Positions 25,566-34,336 of a DNA stretch of 48,467 bases are shown in pieces (positions within the stretch are counted from its first letter, which is position 1; every line of letters begins with the position of its first letter). The notes below the pieces were generated by a model. The model ran no database searches. It was not told the origin of the DNA and worked only from the letters and a program-made list of their open reading frames with translations. Source of the DNA: Ruegeria sp. Alg231-54 (GTDB taxonomy: Bacteria > Pseudomonadota > Alphaproteobacteria > Rhodobacterales > Rhodobacteraceae); NCBI RefSeq assembly GCF_900143525.1, contig NZ_FREZ01000012.1:23210-71676 (forward strand). The letters are read 5' to 3'. Position numbers and translations under genes: made by a program.

Positions 25566-26408
25566 TCACTCACCAGAGGTGGTCGCAAGCTGGATGTAAT
25601 CGCGCCCGAACCGCATTCGATACTCGTAAAAATGCTCGTGACCGTTGAACACTGTGTACGGCATGTCGGACAGTGCTTCTTCGATACGGTGAAACTCGGT
25701 TTCTTCCGCTTCCCAAGCGGGTTTGTGCGTTATCACAAAGGTATGTCGCGCATCTTGGTTCGAGGCGACAACATCGACAAAATAGTCACCTTGCTCTTTA
25801 CTAATCGCTCCAGTGACCCGCTCCAAGCTGTTCGCGTAGGGGGTTTCAGCGAAGGCTTCCGGGCCATCGGTCTTGTAGATTTCTACGGCCTTAGCGCGTT
25901 GTGCCGCAAGCGTTTCTCTGCGCTCCGCACTCATATCCTCGGTGTCGAGAACGAGAAACAACACATCTTTTATGCGGAAATGGAAATAGGGCTGGCCGTA
26001 ACGTTCTGCCCAAACGGCACGTTCCGCCTTGCTCGACAGATCATGATTGCCACCGACGTAGACATAGGGCGCACCGATCAATGCCGCTCGCGCATCGAAA
26101 CTCTCCCACTCTGCTATCAAGGCATCCCGGTCACCACCGCCTTCGATTAAGTCACCGACACTAATCACGAACTCTGGACGCAGGAGCGCCATCTGCCGTG
26201 CTGCCAATTCAAAGATGCCAGGACGTTCGCCGCCGGTGAGGTCCGAGTGCAGGATAAAGGTCAGGTCACTGGTGTCGCCGGACGTAAGTGGTTCAGACCA
26301 AGGAACTGCGTCACCTGAAATGTCATGCGAAAAAGTCTGAGCTTCTGTAGCGCAGGCGAGCGCCATTAAGGCGGTCGCCACACTAGCCAACTTACCGATC
26401 ATACTCAT
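25566..26408 (-). CDS. Exported metallophosphoesterase (calcineurin-like), probably 3'-truncated next to the IS
   Basis: 280 residues from the ATG at 26408. A signal peptide (ends ACATEAQ) is followed by a calcineurin-like domain: HSDLTGG (motif I, with the usual His of DxH replaced by Thr), GDLIEGG, GGNHD, ITHKPAW and NGHEHFYEY. The protein stops after YIQLATTSGE, whereas relatives usually continue for several more strands and an extra C-terminal part. The stop codon is only 11 bp from the IS3-family end. The start overlaps the stop of the 23-codon frame upstream (TGATG), which suggests coupled translation. It belongs to the minus-strand cluster of exported proteins reaching back to 29969. 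The substrate is unknown. Confidence 0.75.
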   Translation of the reverse strand: MSMIGKLASVATALMALACATEAQTFSHDISGDAVPWSEPLTSGDTSDLTFILHSDLTGGERPGIFELAARQMALLRPEFVISVGDLIEGGGDRDALIAEWESFDARAALIGAPYVYVGGNHDLSSKAERAVWAERYGQPYFHFRIKDVLFLVLDTEDMSAERRETLAAQRAKAVEIYKTDGPEAFAETPYANSLERVTGAISKEQGDYFVDVVASNQDARHTFVITHKPAWEAEETEFHRIEEALSDMPYTVFNGHEHFYEYRMRFGRDYIQLATTSGE

Positions 26409-26479
26409 CAACGCAGATCGTTTTGATAAATCACACCGTCCTTCGTCACTAGATCAATTTCAAGCAGTCCATCAATCAT
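26408..26479 (-). CDS. 23-codon ORF with strong ribosome site, resembling an amidohydrolase C-terminal tail
   Basis: The ATG at 26479 is preceded by AGGGAGGAG, one of the best ribosome sites in the window. The peptide ends EIDLVTKDGVIYQNDLR and its stop overlaps the phosphoesterase start. KDGVIYQN resembles the final strand of amidohydrolases; the one at 28539-29969 ends with IMKDGRAYKN. It is either the relic of a second amidohydrolase gene removed by internal deletion or a genuine leader peptide for the phosphoesterase. The sequence alone does not decide. Confidence 0.45.
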   Translation of the reverse strand: MIDGLLEIDLVTKDGVIYQNDLR

Positions 26480-26510
26480 GTCACATCTCCTCCCTAATAC
26501 TCTACAGGCT

Positions 26511-27689
26511 TCAAAAGACTATCCGCGTACGTACCCCGAATAACGTAATGTTACCCTGAGTGGGGTTCAGAAGCGGGTCGGAAATGAATTGTATCGATGG
26601 CGTGATCTGCAGTCCGGGCGAAATTGAAAACCGGTAGAAAGCTTCGAGCGTGAATTGATCGCCGTCTACGCCTCTGGCCTCGGCCCAGTTCAGGCCCAGC
26701 CCGGCCAGATCAGTATTGCGACCGTAGTACCCAAGACCGGCAGAAACCGACCGGTCATAAAGCGCTGCGGTCCCCTTTGAGGCACCTGCGCGGAAGAACG
26801 GCATCCACTTATTGTTAACAAACCATGCAGCGGAAAACGCCGCACCATAATCTTCAGGGCGGCTGCCATCATCGGCTGCATCCGCATGCCAGAGGGTCAG
26901 ATGGATGTTGTCGAAATAGACGCGATCGAAGCCGGAGGTGTACCCAAGTTCGAGTGATTTGAAGAGATTTCCATCACTAAACACATCAAAGTTTGGATCA
27001 GACGGGTCGGCGTTTGCGTCTGAGACGCTCGCAACAGCGTAGAAGTTTTCACTCAGCTTTACCCCACCGGCAATACCAAGACCTTGACTAGGCGTGTTAA
27101 TGGTCGGGTTGGTGTTAAAGGACAGGTTCTGGAATCCGCTGTAAGGGCTGACCAACCCATAGATATCCACAAAGTCTGTTACATCAATCTGCCCGACTTG
27201 CAGTGTCCACGCGCCGTTCTCGGCCCTTTGGGTCCAGAACAGGTTGGTCAGCAGCAAACCATTGTCGTTAAAGGCTGTACCTGTGATCGAAATGGCTCCG
27301 CCATCCAGCCCGAGAAACTGCGGCGCAACATCGGTGTAGCTGTGTCGGTCTTCGATCTTGAATGTCAGTGAGCCGCGTTCTGTTGCCTGCCAACTACCGT
27401 AGAAACGCGCAATTCCACTGGCGGCTTCACCGGTTCCCAAGTCTGCATTTGTGGTTTGGCCCAATGCCAAATAGTCAATGCTGAACCTAAACCCATTCTC
27501 AGCCAACTGGTCCTTCCACTGGAACCAACCCGGTACAATATTGAGCGGAAAATCGGAACGATATTGAGGATCGGTTAGCCCATCTCCGGGTTCTAGATCA
27601 GCTTCGACCGAAGAAGGTCCGGACAGCCCTTGCGCTGAAGCTACGCCAGCAAAGGCTATACTCAATGCTGCGACCAGAAGTCTTATCAT
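26511..27689 (-). CDS. Outer-membrane carbohydrate-selective porin, OprB-like
   Basis: 392 residues with a signal peptide (MIRLLVAALSIAFAGVASAQ) and alternating beta-strand sequence through to a C-terminal Phe (GVRTRIVF), as expected for an outer-membrane barrel. FPLNIVPGWFQWKDQLAENGF near the start and LGLNWAEARG late in the chain are typical of the OprB family. It would let a sugar-like or other small solute into the periplasm. Its start overlaps the DUF3299 stop by 4 bp, so the two are translated together and probably work on one substrate. Confidence 0.87.
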   Translation of the reverse strand: MIRLLVAALSIAFAGVASAQGLSGPSSVEADLEPGDGLTDPQYRSDFPLNIVPGWFQWKDQLAENGFRFSIDYLALGQTTNADLGTGEAASGIARFYGSWQATERGSLTFKIEDRHSYTDVAPQFLGLDGGAISITGTAFNDNGLLLTNLFWTQRAENGAWTLQVGQIDVTDFVDIYGLVSPYSGFQNLSFNTNPTINTPSQGLGIAGGVKLSENFYAVASVSDANADPSDPNFDVFSDGNLFKSLELGYTSGFDRVYFDNIHLTLWHADAADDGSRPEDYGAAFSAAWFVNNKWMPFFRAGASKGTAALYDRSVSAGLGYYGRNTDLAGLGLNWAEARGVDGDQFTLEAFYRFSISPGLQITPSIQFISDPLLNPTQGNITLFGVRTRIVF

Positions 27690-28477
27690 TCAGACGCTCT
27701 CACCCCACCCGTCTTGCGGTGACCCGCCGCAAGGATGTTATCAGCAACCGATTCCGCCCAATCATTCGTTGTTGACGTGCCAGTCATCAGGTCTTGCATC
27801 GTTTCAGTCTGCGAGACCTCCAATACATAGCTGGAGCTCATTGGCACATTGCCGTCTACGACGCGGAAAGTGTGATTTGTTTCTTCAATCGATAGTTTGC
27901 CAGTCAGCCGCACAGGTTCATGCATAGTGCTGGGGCTCCAATCGCCGCCTACGCGCGCCCGGATCATCTGATTAGCATTTGGCGGTGGGGTATGGCTGCA
28001 CATGCCGCGTTCGGGAACGAGGTAGACAACAGCGGTTCCATCCGCTTCGAGTGGCGCTGGAATAGCGTAACCCGCTAACGTAACAGTTTGTCCATCCAGG
28101 TTCGGATTGGCCGCTGTTGCTGCTTTCTTGCGCCGGTCGGCTACGATCCATCGTTGATCGATCAGCCAATCTGCATCAATCCCGTCTTCGGCCAGTTCTT
28201 CAAGTGCCGTATTGATTTTTGCGGCACTGTCAGCCATCCGAGCCTCGTTGAGGGTGGGATCGTTTAGCAGCTCTCTGTTTCGGACGATCGTTCGCAAGGA
28301 TTCGATCTGTTGATAGTTCAAATCCTCAAAAGGATCCTCATAGGTTTGCACTGACGGATCGACAAGATCGCTCCAGTCCACTGAACGATCTTCGGCTGAA
28401 AACGCCAGGGTCGCGGACAACACCAAAGCTGTGGCCACTCGACCAGCTAAAGACATCATGCTCATTTTTAAGTTCAT
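27686..28477 (-). CDS. Exported DUF3299-type protein of unknown function
   Basis: 263 residues from the ATG at 28477, chosen for the GGAG 5 bp upstream; 17 further in-frame codons precede it. A signal peptide ends near LAFSAEDRS. The region with GQTVTLAGYAIPAPLEADGT and RGMCSHTPPPNANQMI fits the DUF3299 pattern, whose Cys-x-His-x-Pro-Pro-Pro and Asn-Gln residues are the conserved part. DUF3299 proteins are exported and their role is not known; the Cys/His group could bind a metal. It sits between the amidohydrolase and the porin. The predicted location is the periplasm. Confidence 0.75.
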   Translation of the reverse strand: MNLKMSMMSLAGRVATALVLSATLAFSAEDRSVDWSDLVDPSVQTYEDPFEDLNYQQIESLRTIVRNRELLNDPTLNEARMADSAAKINTALEELAEDGIDADWLIDQRWIVADRRKKAATAANPNLDGQTVTLAGYAIPAPLEADGTAVVYLVPERGMCSHTPPPNANQMIRARVGGDWSPSTMHEPVRLTGKLSIEETNHTFRVVDGNVPMSSSYVLEVSQTETMQDLMTGTSTTNDWAESVADNILAAGHRKTGGVRASE

Positions 28478-28538
28478 TTTCTCCAATATTGAATGCAGGA
28501 CGGCCGAGGTAAACAAACCGCCCTGCATACCACTTGGG

Positions 28539-29969
28539 TTACTGGTACTGCGTTATCGATGCCCTCGTCGATCCGGGGCGATACATAATGCTATCCGTGT
28601 CCACCAAAGTGTTTTTGTATGCCCGCCCGTCTTTCATGATGAGCTGAAGCTTGCTCTCGTCCAATATCATGTCGATATTTTCGACGGGGTTTCCGTCCCA
28701 GATCAGAATATCCGCATAGCTGTCAGGTGCGATCGTTCCGATAGCATATGTTGGATAAGGGTCGAGCGGCCCAGACCATTTCAGAACTTTTCCCGCGTTG
28801 CCGGTATGCATCTTCCAGACATGAGCCGATGGATATCCCGCCTCGTTGACCTTGCAAGTGATATCTTCCTTGGCAATTTCGCTAAGACCTGGGCCAAACA
28901 TATCAGCGCCTCCAGTCATGAATACGTCGTTCTCCAACATCATTTTGGCCGCATTGCGCGCGCCCTCGCCTACAGCAACACCTTTGAGTTTCTGCTCATG
29001 CGTGAAGAAGTCCGGCATTGTTTCATAGGAACCAAATGAATTGATCGACATGTAACACTGGAAGGACCAGACGACCTCTTCCCCCTTAGCCGCCATCTGC
29101 TTGACGATATCCTCAGAGACTAGGAAACCATGTTCAAAGCTGCGAACACCTGCATCCAGCGCCCTCTGGTAAGATGTGTCGTGATAAGCATGAACGGCGA
29201 CATATGTCCCGTAGTTCTCTGCAATCTCCACAGCCGCCTCGACTTCTTCCTGAGTCGCCGCAGAAATCTCCAGAGGATCGAAACGGCTGGCCACACCGCC
29301 ACCTGCCATTAGCTTAGTGAAGTGCGCTCCATTGCGATAGTTGCGGCGAGAAGCCTTAATCACGTCATCACGGCTGTCTACTTTGAAGGAGTTTTGAACG
29401 ATCTCGCCGTAATCCGAAGCTGTCAGGTCGTTGCGATCACCCCAATCCCCGTGACCACCTGTGTGGCTGAGGACGCCTCCAGAAGTATAAACGCGCGGTC
29501 CTATGAGCAGTCCACGTTGCACGGCCCTTGCCACCCCACGCGAATTACCAGCAATGTCGCGGATGGTCGTAATGCCCTTCATCAGATAATTCTCGCGGAT
29601 GGCTTGAGCAGCCATTGCGCCGCCGCCACCAAAATCCCATTCGTCCTGATAAGAATTTGTTCCCTCTGGTGTTTCGAACATGATGTGCGTGTGCATGTCG
29701 ACTAAGCCGGGTGTCATTGTTTTACCGGTGCCATCAACTTCAAACGCACCGTCAACCTCAATTGGATCAGTCGACACTTGCGTAATCACGTTTCCCTCGA
29801 CCAGAACATTGGCGTTCATGATTAGGTCAGGATTAAACCCGTCGAACACATTAATATTGGTGAACAGGATTGGCGGTGCTTCTTGATCCTGAGCTTGTGC
29901 GGACGTCGAAAAGGAAAGAACTGCCGCGACAATTGCCGTTGAGCAGAGCGACATATTTAGACCGGACAT
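28539..29969 (-). CDS. Exported metal-dependent amidohydrolase (imidazolonepropionase/prolidase-like)
   Basis: 476 residues from the ATG at 29969, chosen for AGGGAG 5 bp upstream; two earlier start codons exist. A signal peptide ends near TSAQAQ. Metal site: HxH at His93/His95 (DMHTHIMF), probable carbamylated Lys219 (HFTKLMAGGG), His260 and His263 (AVHAYHD), His280 (SFEHGF) and a late Asp in TGGADMFGPG. Related proteins include Xaa-Arg/Lys dipeptidases and other small-amide hydrolases. It is the first gene of the exported-protein cluster and diverges from the AraC-type gene, its likely regulator. The substrate is unknown. Confidence 0.87.
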   Translation of the reverse strand: MSGLNMSLCSTAIVAAVLSFSTSAQAQDQEAPPILFTNINVFDGFNPDLIMNANVLVEGNVITQVSTDPIEVDGAFEVDGTGKTMTPGLVDMHTHIMFETPEGTNSYQDEWDFGGGGAMAAQAIRENYLMKGITTIRDIAGNSRGVARAVQRGLLIGPRVYTSGGVLSHTGGHGDWGDRNDLTASDYGEIVQNSFKVDSRDDVIKASRRNYRNGAHFTKLMAGGGVASRFDPLEISAATQEEVEAAVEIAENYGTYVAVHAYHDTSYQRALDAGVRSFEHGFLVSEDIVKQMAAKGEEVVWSFQCYMSINSFGSYETMPDFFTHEQKLKGVAVGEGARNAAKMMLENDVFMTGGADMFGPGLSEIAKEDITCKVNEAGYPSAHVWKMHTGNAGKVLKWSGPLDPYPTYAIGTIAPDSYADILIWDGNPVENIDMILDESKLQLIMKDGRAYKNTLVDTDSIMYRPGSTRASITQYQ

Positions 29970-30016
29970 AAGTACTCCCTTCATATTCAAGTTTTGATTA
30001 CTATAGTCCGAAAAGC

Positions 30017-30055
30017 TTTGAATCGGTTGCCTGTTTTGAATTATTTTGTTCGAAT
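30017..30055. promoter_or_regulatory. Candidate AraC-type binding half-sites in the divergent region
   Basis: TTTGAAT occurs at 30017-30023 and 30035-30041, with TTCGAAT at 30049-30055. Direct repeats of this kind are common AraC-family targets, although the spacing (18 and 14 bp) is not the classic 21 bp. They lie between the amidohydrolase start (29969) and the regulator start (30109). Confidence 0.3.
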
Positions 30056-30108
30056 GTGACCAAAAAAGTGGCCACTGAGTAATTCCAGTTCAGACAAGGG
30101 GGAAGAGC

Positions 30109-31110
30109 TTGCCTTTCAACTCCACCACTCAAGAGCATAGCGAGGGCTTTATTCGCCTCTCTTTAGCCGCTCCGTTTTTGCAATATCTCACCGAACGCAA
30201 GATCAATCCGCAACCAGCATTGGATCAGGTCGGCTTGAAAGCCGAACTGTTGTCTGACCCATCCGTGTTCGTTCACTCAGAGCTGGTCTACGGTTTGGTG
30301 AATGCCTTCTCAGAAGTGTCAGGGGATCAATACCTTGGACTGAATGTCGGAGAGACCTTTGACCTGCAAGAGTGGCCTCCGTTTGCTCAAGCCTTGCAAT
30401 CTACAAAAACACTGTTCGAGTTTTTTACCCGCTTTGTTGGGCTTGTACCGCAGGAGTCTAGTTCTGTTCGGCACAGCCTTGTTATTGAAGCAGACAAAGC
30501 GACTTATCGTATCGAAAGGCAACAGGAACCAACTGTCCCACCTGTTCAGGTGACCGGTTTTGCCGCCGCAATCTATCTACGCCTATTGCAGACAGTCGTT
30601 GGAGGTGCCTGGGATTCTTCCCTTGTGCGATTGGAAAGCAGATACATAAACAGTCTACCTTTCGGCTACAAAAGGATCGAAGTTGGCCTTGGGTCCGATC
30701 CCGGTATGCAAATTAGTTTTCCTGTAGAATGGTTGTTTTTACACCATGTCTCTGAGGGCTTTGCTAAGCCCATAGCCTTGCCTCGACAAGATGAAGAAGT
30801 AACCGTGGTGGCTGCATTGCGATCTGTCTTACGCGACAAACTGGATGAAACCGATTTGGGACCAGAGGTGGTAGCTGGATTGTTAGGAATACAGCCGGAG
30901 CGGCTCCTGAAAGCGCTTCAGAAACAAGGCACAACGCTACCCCGCGAGATCAAACGGCTGCGTGTCGATGTCGCTAAAGAGCACATCAGAGAAGACAAGA
31001 TGACAATGGCGGAGATCGGCCTATTGCTTGGATACTCCGACAAGTCTCATTTCACTCGATTTTTTAGAGGCCAAACCGGAATGACACCGACTAAGTTTCG
31101 AAGCAAGTAA
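30109..31110 (+). CDS. AraC-family transcriptional regulator
   Basis: 333 residues starting from TTG at 30109, supported by AAGGGGGA 6 bp upstream. The N-terminal 200 or so residues resemble the ligand domain of the OruR/ArgR-like group (ALDQVGLKAELLSDPSVFV). The C-terminal 100 residues hold the double helix-turn-helix (KEHIREDKMTMAEIGLLLGY then SHFTRFFRGQTGMTPTKFR). It is divergent from the amidohydrolase-DUF3299-porin-phosphoesterase cluster and probably controls it. Confidence 0.9.
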   Translation: MPFNSTTQEHSEGFIRLSLAAPFLQYLTERKINPQPALDQVGLKAELLSDPSVFVHSELVYGLVNAFSEVSGDQYLGLNVGETFDLQEWPPFAQALQSTKTLFEFFTRFVGLVPQESSSVRHSLVIEADKATYRIERQQEPTVPPVQVTGFAAAIYLRLLQTVVGGAWDSSLVRLESRYINSLPFGYKRIEVGLGSDPGMQISFPVEWLFLHHVSEGFAKPIALPRQDEEVTVVAALRSVLRDKLDETDLGPEVVAGLLGIQPERLLKALQKQGTTLPREIKRLRVDVAKEHIREDKMTMAEIGLLLGYSDKSHFTRFFRGQTGMTPTKFRSK

Positions 31111-31522
31111 ACGAGGTCGAACCTAAAGAAAGCTTGGTTGCGAACGTCCGGTTAGGGCTAATTGCGGTCCTTTGGAGTAAGAATGCGGATGGCTGCAAAG
31201 TCCGCAACTCAGACGCTCGATGCTCGCGCAGCGAACGACCGATTTTGAGTTGCCCCGATTTGGTAGACTTGAACGTCCGCTTTCGGGAAATCGCGCTGCA
31301 GTGCCGCGAACTCTCCGGTGATTTTGTTGGTGAGGAGGCGCGATGTTTGCGGCGACAGCATCCGGCAGCTTCGTCCGCAAAGCGGTCGTTCGAGCAGCGT
31401 GCCGTGAACGTCTGCTTCGAGCCCAAAGCAGTCAATCGTTTGACTTTTTTGAGCATTTCACAAAACTCACCGTATATCACAATTGGGTGTACTCTCGCTT
31501 ATCAAGTAAGAGGAGAAAGCTG
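31111..31522. other. Intergenic region made largely of dispersed repeats
   Basis: About 410 bp between the AraC-type stop and the autotransporter start. Repeat pieces fill 31200-31250 and 31270-31440. The autotransporter promoter is presumably in the AT-richer part from 31440 on. Nothing else is seen. Confidence 0.6.
31200..31440 (+). repeat. Dispersed intergenic repeat, copy 4 (two adjacent blocks)
   Basis: Two blocks: CAGCGAACGACCGATTTTGA near 31224, and GTCCGCAAAGCGGTCGTTCG with CTTCGAGCCCAAAGCAGTCA near 31372-31430. They match the core of copy 5 at 33968. An open frame through this block gives a spurious 60-residue extension to the autotransporter. Confidence 0.7.
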
Positions 31523-33895
31523 ATGGAAACACTGGGCCCGACACTTGCGGCACTATACGCTCAGCGTGCATTTATTACTAAGTTGTCACTGGGAGTCTTG
31601 GCTTATGTGTTAGTGGTAGACGACGCACAGGCCCAAAGCGCACAGGGTTGCGTAGAATTGGGCTCTCCTCGGATAGAATATTCATCCGGATCTGAAAGCA
31701 CTCGCGTTAATCAAACAATTTCAACGACGGAACGCACGTGTCTGCCGATCCCAAACGGACCCATAACAGGACTTACAATTGGAAACTCCTCAATTGCGCC
31801 CTCAGGTGAAATTGAGTTGTATGTTCCCGGCCAAAATACCGTTCCAAGTAATGCTTCAGTGTTAACTCTTCTGAATGTTGATGTCGCCGCAGGCAGCGGA
31901 GACTTTGTATCTAGGGAAGCGTTGGCAACAAACATCAACGGGAAGCTGAGAGTGAACGTCATTGGAACTTCGATTGGTTCCGGCAGATCAATGACGTTCG
32001 CTCCCTTCAACGGCGCGAATATCGACCCCACTGAAGTTTACTTCCAGTCAGACCGACCGTTAACCTACGACAACCTGACTGTTATGGGGGCGACTGAAGT
32101 CGTTTTCGGGGCGTACTATATCCAAACTCGGGTTGCTGAGGCTTCTGATTTCACACTGACGAACAGTTCGATTTCTTCAACCAGTGACATGGCGATAGCT
32201 GCAGGCACGACTGTTCGGCTTGATGCGGCAAGCAGTTTGAACACCGTAAACTTTGAAAATTTTGGCACGCTGGCCGGAACGGGAACCGTAAACGCCTTCA
32301 ACTTCACGGTTAAGAACGGCGGGGTGCTTTCGCCGGGCTTTTCAATTGGTACACTCAACAATAGTGGCGGAATCGCCTTTGAAGCTGGGTCAAGGCTCTT
32401 AAGTGAAGTCGATCCGGCGGCCGGGCAGAAAGCTGACTTGGTGTCATCCAGCGGGCCGGTGACAGGGATTAACAGCGCTACCATACAAGTCGAAGCCGCT
32501 CGTCCCGGATTGACTGCGCAGGACTATGCTGCTGGCAACGACTACACGGTATTTCAAGCCTCGAGTTTTGATGGAAACTCCCCAACTCTTGTCGCCGGGG
32601 GATCGCTGCCTGCTCTATCCAGTCTGAGCATCTCAAACACGCCAACCGCGGACGGTAGAATTGATATAGCGTTTTCGACCCTCCCCATCTCGAGTTTACC
32701 GCAAAATCCATCAGTTGTTGGATCTCCCAATGCAAGCAACCTTGCTGGTGCGGTGGCCAACACCACAAACACGTCATCTGGAACCAATCTGACCAACGGC
32801 TCAACCTTGGGCACCGCAGTTAACACGCTCACCAATTCAGGTTTGGCTGGGTTTAATCGTGTGCACGCAGAACCCTATTCCTCCAATTTGACCGTTGGGC
32901 TGGAGCAACTTGACCTGATAACCAACACAGTGCTGAGCCACGCTGACTGCCGCAAGTATCAAGCGGTCGGCTTCAGCAATGAGGAACAACCCATTGCAGC
33001 AGGCGACATCGACTCGGCCCAGAGCGCTAGCGGCGCAATAGACTGCTCTGATCGGCGTTGGTGGATCGACACGGCCTATTTGAGCGGGGACGTTGATGGA
33101 AGTAATGGCCTTGGGACATTCGACTATTCGCTCGGCACTATTTTGGTCGGAGCGGATGTCGCAAGTACCGATAGAGGTGTGGTCGGAGTGTACGCAGGCG
33201 TTGGGACATCCTCCATGGATGAGCACGATCAAGTCGATCAGGACTTTTCGACCGATAGCTATCACGTGGGCGTCTATGGGCGTACAACAACAGGAACGTG
33301 GGAGTTTTCCGGGCTGATCGGTTACATGTTCGGTGAAACTGACGCCAAACGGAATAACCCTTCTGTTGATGGCTTTACGGGAGGCGAGGCAAAATCGGAT
33401 TTGGACCAAGAGGGAATTCATGCCGGCGTCCAGGCACGGAAGCTGTTTAACATGGACAACGGTGCAAGGGTTTCTACGGTTTTTGGATTGAACTACGGGC
33501 GTATCCAACAAGGTTCAGGCACAGAGACTGGCGGTGGTGATTTCAATTACTCGATTGGGAAAGCGAACGCGGAGTCTCTGGTCGCTTCCATTGGAGTTGA
33601 CTACCAACGGGACTTCTTGACAGAGAATGGTGTGCTAACCCCAATCGCCTTTGCTCGTTACGAGTATGACTTCTTTGCCAACAAAGACAGTGAGCACGAA
33701 ATCACAGTTACAAGCCCCTTATTCGGAACATTTACACAAGTCGGACAAAACCGAGGAGCAAACGGCTTCGTTCTTGGGCTAGGACTGGGCTATCAAATAT
33801 CAGAGCTAGCCAGACTAACGGCAGGATATGGCTATTCGGTTCGCTCCAATGGCCAAGAACATGGCCTTGGTGCAAACTTAAGCGTTCGGTTCTGA
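31523..33895 (+). CDS. Autotransporter (type Va) with beta-helical passenger
   Basis: 790 residues from the ATG at 31523, chosen because AGGAGA lies 7 bp upstream and the longer frame is repeat DNA. An extended signal sequence ends near VVDDAQAQS (about 38). The passenger (about 40-500) carries PATR-like strands (GTLAGTGTVNAFNFTVKNGG, LSPGFSIGTLNNSGG). The translocator barrel starts near 513 (WWIDTAYLSG) and ends in the outer-membrane signature LSVRF. Two Cys (HADCRK and AIDCSD) stand just before the barrel. The passenger has no recognisable enzyme motif, so adhesion or surface display is the likely role. It stands alone, downstream of the AraC-type gene. Confidence 0.87.
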   Translation: METLGPTLAALYAQRAFITKLSLGVLAYVLVVDDAQAQSAQGCVELGSPRIEYSSGSESTRVNQTISTTERTCLPIPNGPITGLTIGNSSIAPSGEIELYVPGQNTVPSNASVLTLLNVDVAAGSGDFVSREALATNINGKLRVNVIGTSIGSGRSMTFAPFNGANIDPTEVYFQSDRPLTYDNLTVMGATEVVFGAYYIQTRVAEASDFTLTNSSISSTSDMAIAAGTTVRLDAASSLNTVNFENFGTLAGTGTVNAFNFTVKNGGVLSPGFSIGTLNNSGGIAFEAGSRLLSEVDPAAGQKADLVSSSGPVTGINSATIQVEAARPGLTAQDYAAGNDYTVFQASSFDGNSPTLVAGGSLPALSSLSISNTPTADGRIDIAFSTLPISSLPQNPSVVGSPNASNLAGAVANTTNTSSGTNLTNGSTLGTAVNTLTNSGLAGFNRVHAEPYSSNLTVGLEQLDLITNTVLSHADCRKYQAVGFSNEEQPIAAGDIDSAQSASGAIDCSDRRWWIDTAYLSGDVDGSNGLGTFDYSLGTILVGADVASTDRGVVGVYAGVGTSSMDEHDQVDQDFSTDSYHVGVYGRTTTGTWEFSGLIGYMFGETDAKRNNPSVDGFTGGEAKSDLDQEGIHAGVQARKLFNMDNGARVSTVFGLNYGRIQQGSGTETGGGDFNYSIGKANAESLVASIGVDYQRDFLTENGVLTPIAFARYEYDFFANKDSEHEITVTSPLFGTFTQVGQNRGANGFVLGLGLGYQISELARLTAGYGYSVRSNGQEHGLGANLSVRF

Positions 33896-34336
33896 TTTGG
33901 CAGTACGATTGTTTCAAATTTAGGAATCACACACGCCGACCATCGTTGTTGGGCCTTCACAAACGAACCCAGTGGACGTCCGCTTTGTCCGCATAACGGA
34001 CGTTCACACCAAGTACAGCGAACGACCGCTCTGAGCCCAAAGCGGAAGTGCTCCATCTCTGAACCAAGCAGGCGCAGCAAACTATTCGCCGAAGTCACCA
34101 GCTGCGTCGCAGAAAGAAAAGCGGCCATTCATTCAAAGCGCAGCGAACTTTGGTACGTCGATGTCTGAGTTGCGGGACAAACCGTAAATTCGCTGCGGCT
34201 GCGCGAATGTCTCGTATTGTGATCCATTGGCCGTCGATGATCAGTTTGAACACGCTGATGGCCCATCTGATCTGACACTTGGCTGTTAGATAGCTTATCA
34301 ATTTGAATCCATACTGATCCATATTATGAATGATGC
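33896..34336. other. Intergenic region containing dispersed repeat copy 5
   Basis: About 440 bp before the LysR-type gene. The repeat occupies 33968-34057. The rest holds no supported gene on either strand. The last 60 bp before 34337 are AT-rich and should carry the LysR-type promoter. Confidence 0.6.
33968..34057 (+). repeat. Dispersed intergenic repeat, copy 5 (most complete)
   Basis: It reads GGACGTCCGCTTTGTCCGCA, a spacer, then ACAGCGAACGACCGCTCTGA and GCCCAAAGCGGAAGTGCTCC. GACCGCTCTGAGCCCAAAGCGG is the core shared with the other copies, and CCGCT with AGCGG forms a short inverted repeat within it. Confidence 0.75.

Noticed and set aside
31343..31522. 60-codon N-terminal extension of the autotransporter
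   Set aside because: It is translated repeat DNA; the ATG at 31523 has a ribosome site and begins the signal sequence.
32837..33511. 224-codon minus-strand open frame
   Set aside because: It is a shadow of the autotransporter barrel region and resembles no family.
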